From Myxococcales bacterium (GTDB lineage: Bacteria; Myxococcota_A; Polyangia; Palsa-1104), in the NCBI GenBank assembly GCA_028287105.1, contig JAQBQH010000030.1:1-35939 (forward strand): 35,939 nt of DNA, written 5' to 3'. Shown piece by piece: positions 33,301 to 35,939 of the stretch (positions are counted from its first letter, which is position 1; every line of letters begins with the position of its first letter). A program made the position numbers and the translations under genes. Below the pieces are notes generated by a model. The model did not search any database. It was not told the origin of the DNA and worked only from the letters and a program-made list of their open reading frames with translations.

Positions 33301-34047
33301 GATGGCGAGTGACTCGTCGAGGTCGGCGGGATCGAACACCTCGACCGTGAAGACGCCGCGCCAGCTGCGGGCCCTGAGCGTCTGCACCAGCGACGAGAGC
33401 TCGGCGCGCGGGGCGTAGGCGAGCGACTTGTGGTCGCGGCCGTCGGGGCGCGTGCCGTGGACCTGGAAGATGCGGGTCTTGGAGAGCCAGCGGTCGACGA
33501 CGGGCAGAAGCGCGATGCCGTCGCGCATGAGGTGGCCGACGTCGAGGGCGACGGAGAGGCCGAGGTCGCGCACGACCGGCGCGATGAGCTCGAAGTCGTA
33601 GTCGATGCACTCGACGCAGAGGTCGGCCGGCGCGAGGCCGTCGCCCACGAGCGATTCGAGCGAGCGGCGGGCGCGCTCGCGCCAGGCGTCGAGATCGCGC
33701 GGCGGCGACGGATCGTGCTCCTGGTCGCCGAGGTAGACGTGCACGGTGTAGCCGAACGGGGCCAGCGGGCGGCCCCAGGCGATGGCGCGGCGGACCTTGT
33801 CGACGCCGGCGGCGCGGCGCGCTTCGTCCGCCGAGGCGAGGCTGGCGTCGAGCGGCGTGTGGATGGTGTAGCTCAGCTCGTTTTCGAGCTTGAGTCGCTG
33901 CAGCGCGGCCACGTCCTCGCCGCCGGGCAGATCTTCGTCGACGCTGAAGAGGAGCAGCTCGACGTCGTCGACGCGGGCGGCCAGCCGCTCGACGTTGGGG
34001 ACCATGTGATCGGGGAAGATGAACGACGTGCTGCCGAGGCGGATCAC
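33253..34047 (-). CDS. cbiR: CbiR-like cobamide-remodelling hydrolase
   Basis: A 264-residue TIM-barrel protein of the AP endonuclease/sugar isomerase superfamily. The N-terminal GSTSFIFPDHMVPNVERLA and DDVELLLF, then LSYTIHTPLD, VHVYLGDQEH, CVECIDYDFELI, VALDVGHLM, IFQVHGT, DHKSL and the C-terminal GVFTVEVFD follow the pattern of CbiR. CbiR is known from Akkermansia to cut the nucleotide loop from salvaged cobamides so that the lower ligand can be exchanged. Metal-binding His, Glu and Asp residues are at the expected places. If correct, the organism remodels B12. The start is GTG, 7 bp after the radical SAM stop, so the genes are co-transcribed. Confidence 0.6.
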   Translation of the reverse strand: MIRLGSTSFIFPDHMVPNVERLAARVDDVELLLFSVDEDLPGGEDVAALQRLKLENELSYTIHTPLDASLASADEARRAAGVDKVRRAIAWGRPLAPFGYTVHVYLGDQEHDPSPPRDLDAWRERARRSLESLVGDGLAPADLCVECIDYDFELIAPVVRDLGLSVALDVGHLMRDGIALLPVVDRWLSKTRIFQVHGTRPDGRDHKSLAYAPRAELSSLVQTLRARSWRGVFTVEVFDPADLDESLAILRTENVGRDDRADEK

Positions 34048-34054
34048 GACGGCC

Positions 34055-35386
34055 TCACGACTTCAGCGGACGATGCTCGGCGTCGCGCGGCACGGCGGCG
34101 ATGGGCGGGCGCGACGGCTTGATGTCGACACCGCGCACCAGGTTGGCCGGGATGATGAACTCGTCGCGGCGCGCGTTGTGCTCGCACATGGAGACGGCCC
34201 CCTCGGCAGTGGCCACGTAGAAGCTGCAGTGCTTGATGCGCGCCGGGTCGAGGTTGTCGGCGTCCTGGAAATTCTGCATGAAGAAGCTCAGCTTGCCGAC
34301 GTGGGTCGAGCGCGTCTTCCACATGGCGCGGGCGATGCGCAGCGCCAGGCGCGAGGCGAAGGCGCCGCCGAAGGTGAGCCACTGTGGCTTTTCGGCGAAG
34401 ATGTGGCGCGCCACCGCGAGGGCCGATCGCGGCACGTCGGAGCGATCGAGCGGCACGGTGCCGAAGTCGGCGAGGAAGCGCTCGACGATGCGCTCGTCGT
34501 CGAAGAGGTCGACCACCTGGGGGCGGCCGCTGTCGCCGCCGACGACGAGCGCGTAGCCGATGTTGTGGCAGTCGGGGTGGCCGATGAGCACGGCGTCCCA
34601 CGAGAGGCGCGCGCCGCACGCTTCGTCGATGAGCGCGCGCATGTGCTGCTTGGTCAGCGCGTGGCCGCGCTTGTGCAGGATGCCGCGGCCGGTGTCGGCC
34701 TGCATCTGGAACGAGCACATGCCGAGCTCTCCCGCCTTGGACACGAAGTAGCGGACCAGCGCCGGGATCTCGTCGAGGTTCTCGTTACAGACGGTGGTGT
34801 TGAAGATGACGGCGAGGCCGAGCCCGCGCGCGCGATCGAGATACTCGTCGCGGATCTCGTTCATCGCCAGCTCCGAGGTGTAGCCCTTGCGCTCCTGGGT
34901 CACATCGACGTGGAAGGCGACGTCGACGAGGCCGACCGAGCGCAGCTCTGCGAGGAGGTCACGCGTCGCCTTGATGCCGTTGGTGAAGAGCGCCGGGTTG
35001 AGGCCGATCGAGGCGACGTAGCGGACGATCTCGACCAGCTCCGAGCGCTTGCGCAGGGTCGGATCGCCGCCGGTGATCTGCACGTTGGTCTGCACGCCGA
35101 AGAGGCGCTTGATGTTGTCGGCCTTGCGCTTGAGCTCGTCGAGCGGCGGATCGGGGACGCTCTCCGAATAGTCCGAGAGGTAGCAGAGCGTGCAGTCGAG
35201 GTTGCAGCGCTGCGTGACCTCGAGCGCGACGCAGCCGACCGTCGAGCGCCGCCCCAGCACCTGCCGCGGCGTGCGATACGGCGTCTCGAAGCCGTCGATG
35301 CGCGCGTCGAGCAGGCGCGAGAGGTCGGCGTTCTCCGACGGCGACGGGCGGTACAGCGTCGGTTGTCCCCATCCATGCGAGCCCAT
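34055..35386 (-). CDS. Radical SAM enzyme with C-terminal Cys motif (MJ0619/Tes-like)
   Basis: A 443-residue radical SAM protein. CNLDCTLC (61-68) gives the Cys residues that bind the 4Fe-4S cluster, followed by the SAM-site motif QITGGDPTLRK (104-114). The C-terminal part holds PDCHNIGYALV and KHCSFYVATAEGAVSMCEHN. The last pattern (Cys, YAT, Gly, Cys) recalls MJ0619/Tes-type enzymes, some of which join lipid tails, but the resemblance is by eye. I see no separate cobalamin-binding domain. The ATG has GGAG upstream, with a possible TACACT -10 just before it. It is followed closely by the CbiR-like gene and preceded by a glycosyltransferase. Confidence 0.8.
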   Translation of the reverse strand: MGSHGWGQPTLYRPSPSENADLSRLLDARIDGFETPYRTPRQVLGRRSTVGCVALEVTQRCNLDCTLCYLSDYSESVPDPPLDELKRKADNIKRLFGVQTNVQITGGDPTLRKRSELVEIVRYVASIGLNPALFTNGIKATRDLLAELRSVGLVDVAFHVDVTQERKGYTSELAMNEIRDEYLDRARGLGLAVIFNTTVCNENLDEIPALVRYFVSKAGELGMCSFQMQADTGRGILHKRGHALTKQHMRALIDEACGARLSWDAVLIGHPDCHNIGYALVVGGDSGRPQVVDLFDDERIVERFLADFGTVPLDRSDVPRSALAVARHIFAEKPQWLTFGGAFASRLALRIARAMWKTRSTHVGKLSFFMQNFQDADNLDPARIKHCSFYVATAEGAVSMCEHNARRDEFIIPANLVRGVDIKPSRPPIAAVPRDAEHRPLKS

Positions 35387-35447
35387 GCGATCTCCAGTGT
35401 AGGCTGAATCGGTCGAGTGTTCAGCACGCGGCCTCGGCGCGTGCGTC

Positions 35448-35939
35448 TCAGCGCGCGTCGGCGTAGAAGCGGGCCAGCCGCGCCGGGTCGACTCCGAGAT
35501 GGTAGCCGAGCCGCAGCGCCCACATGAGCGCGATGGTGCGGGTGACGCCATACTTCCGCCAGCGACGAGCGGAGGTGGCGACCTCGCCGTCGGCGAGGAC
35601 GAAGCGCCCCTCCTTGGCCACGCGGCGCACGAGGTCGAGGTCCTCGCACAGCGCCACCTCGCGAAAGCCGCCGATGCGCACGAAGACGTCGCGGCGCACG
35701 AAGATGGCCTGGTCGCCCGAGGCCGAGGCCATGAGGCGGCTGCGCAGGTTGATGATGCCGGAGGCGAGCTTGAGCCGTGGATCGGCGGAGGCGATGCGCA
35801 CGCGAAAACAGCCACCGACGGCGCCGTCGGCGATGGCGCGCTCGGCGGCGTCGAAGGCGCACGCGGGCAGGCGCGTGTCGGCGTGCAGGAAGAGCAGGAG
35901 CGGGGCGGCGGTGGCGCGCGCGCCGGCGTTCATCTGCGC
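35448..35939 (-). CDS. TIGR04283-type glycosyltransferase, 5' end outside the window
   Basis: The C-terminal 163 or so residues of a family-2-like glycosyltransferase. LLFLHADTRLP carries the DxD-type motif, then GDQAIFVRRDVFVRIGGF and LCEDLDLVRRVAKEGRF, and TSARRWRKYGV, all typical of the 'rSAM/selenodomain-associated transferase 2' group. The N-terminal Rossmann part, roughly 70 residues, is missing beyond the right edge. The Met at 35933 is internal. This group often sits beside radical SAM genes, as here. It is 61 bp upstream of the radical SAM gene on the same strand. Confidence 0.85.
   Translation of the reverse strand, partial: AQMNAGARATAAPLLLFLHADTRLPACAFDAAERAIADGAVGGCFRVRIASADPRLKLASGIINLRSRLMASASGDQAIFVRRDVFVRIGGFREVALCEDLDLVRRVAKEGRFVLADGEVATSARRWRKYGVTRTIALMWALRLGYHLGVDPARLARFYADAR

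Noticed and set aside
35396-35424. Possible third LexA-like promoter before the radical SAM gene
   Set aside because: TACACT is a fair -10 and GTTCAG is one good half site, but the other half (TCGGTC) does not match, and the half site falls on the -35 rather than in the spacer.

Overview
The window is very GC-rich, gene-dense bacterial DNA. It most likely comes from the Myxococcota (formerly Deltaproteobacteria), probably a lineage without a well-studied model. The pointers are a MYXO-CTERM-like tail (GCS, membrane helix, KKR) on a secreted glycosidase, lipoproteins with long Gly/Ser linkers after the lipidated Cys, a PEGA protein of the kind common in myxobacteria, and SOS boxes that resemble the Myxococcus-type LexA operator. 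I saw no rRNA, tRNA, CRISPR array, phage or transposase gene.

Layout. 1-377: two inverted copies of a roughly 157-nt structured repeat and no gene. 378-3983 (minus): a P2-type cation ATPase and an endonuclease/exonuclease/phosphatase-fold hydrolase. 4042-8038 (plus): a YihY-family membrane protein, then a PEGA protein and a large lipoprotein as an envelope pair. 8025-12357 (minus): an SbcCD-like pair (YhaO nuclease, YhaN ATPase) behind a promoter that holds a LexA-like palindrome. 12437-16316 (minus): a three-gene redox operon with a CrtI/CrtD-type desaturase, a flavin-halogenase-like enzyme and an unknown protein. 16384-21765 (plus): the complete imuA-imuB-dnaE2 mutagenesis cassette, also behind a LexA-like box. 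21770-25421 (minus): DUF2252, a VWA lipoprotein, YjbQ and a conserved lipoprotein. 25446-27556 (plus): an aminotransferase overlapping an orphan TRAP binding protein. 27630-29654 (minus): a 50-residue ORF and a glycosidase. 29815-33300: a small anchored protein, a membrane metallophosphoesterase, a dienelactone hydrolase, a CBS protein and a small membrane protein. 33253-35939 (minus): a CbiR-like cobamide-remodelling enzyme, a radical SAM enzyme and a glycosyltransferase cut by the window end.

How the genes work together. DNA damage is the main theme. Two units, YhaO-YhaN and ImuA-ImuB-DnaE2, have promoters of the same design, with the LexA-like box in the 17-bp spacer between -35 and -10. 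They probably form part of one SOS regulon.

Three non-coding signals stand out. First, the two structured repeats at the left edge differ mainly by paired, compensatory base changes in their stems. Second, about eleven genes have a TANNNT-type -10 box ending six or seven bases before the start codon, which predicts leaderless mRNAs. Third, a degenerate heptamer, RGCTRAY, is repeated inside imuB and again at the dnaE2 start, where it supplies the dnaE2 ATG.
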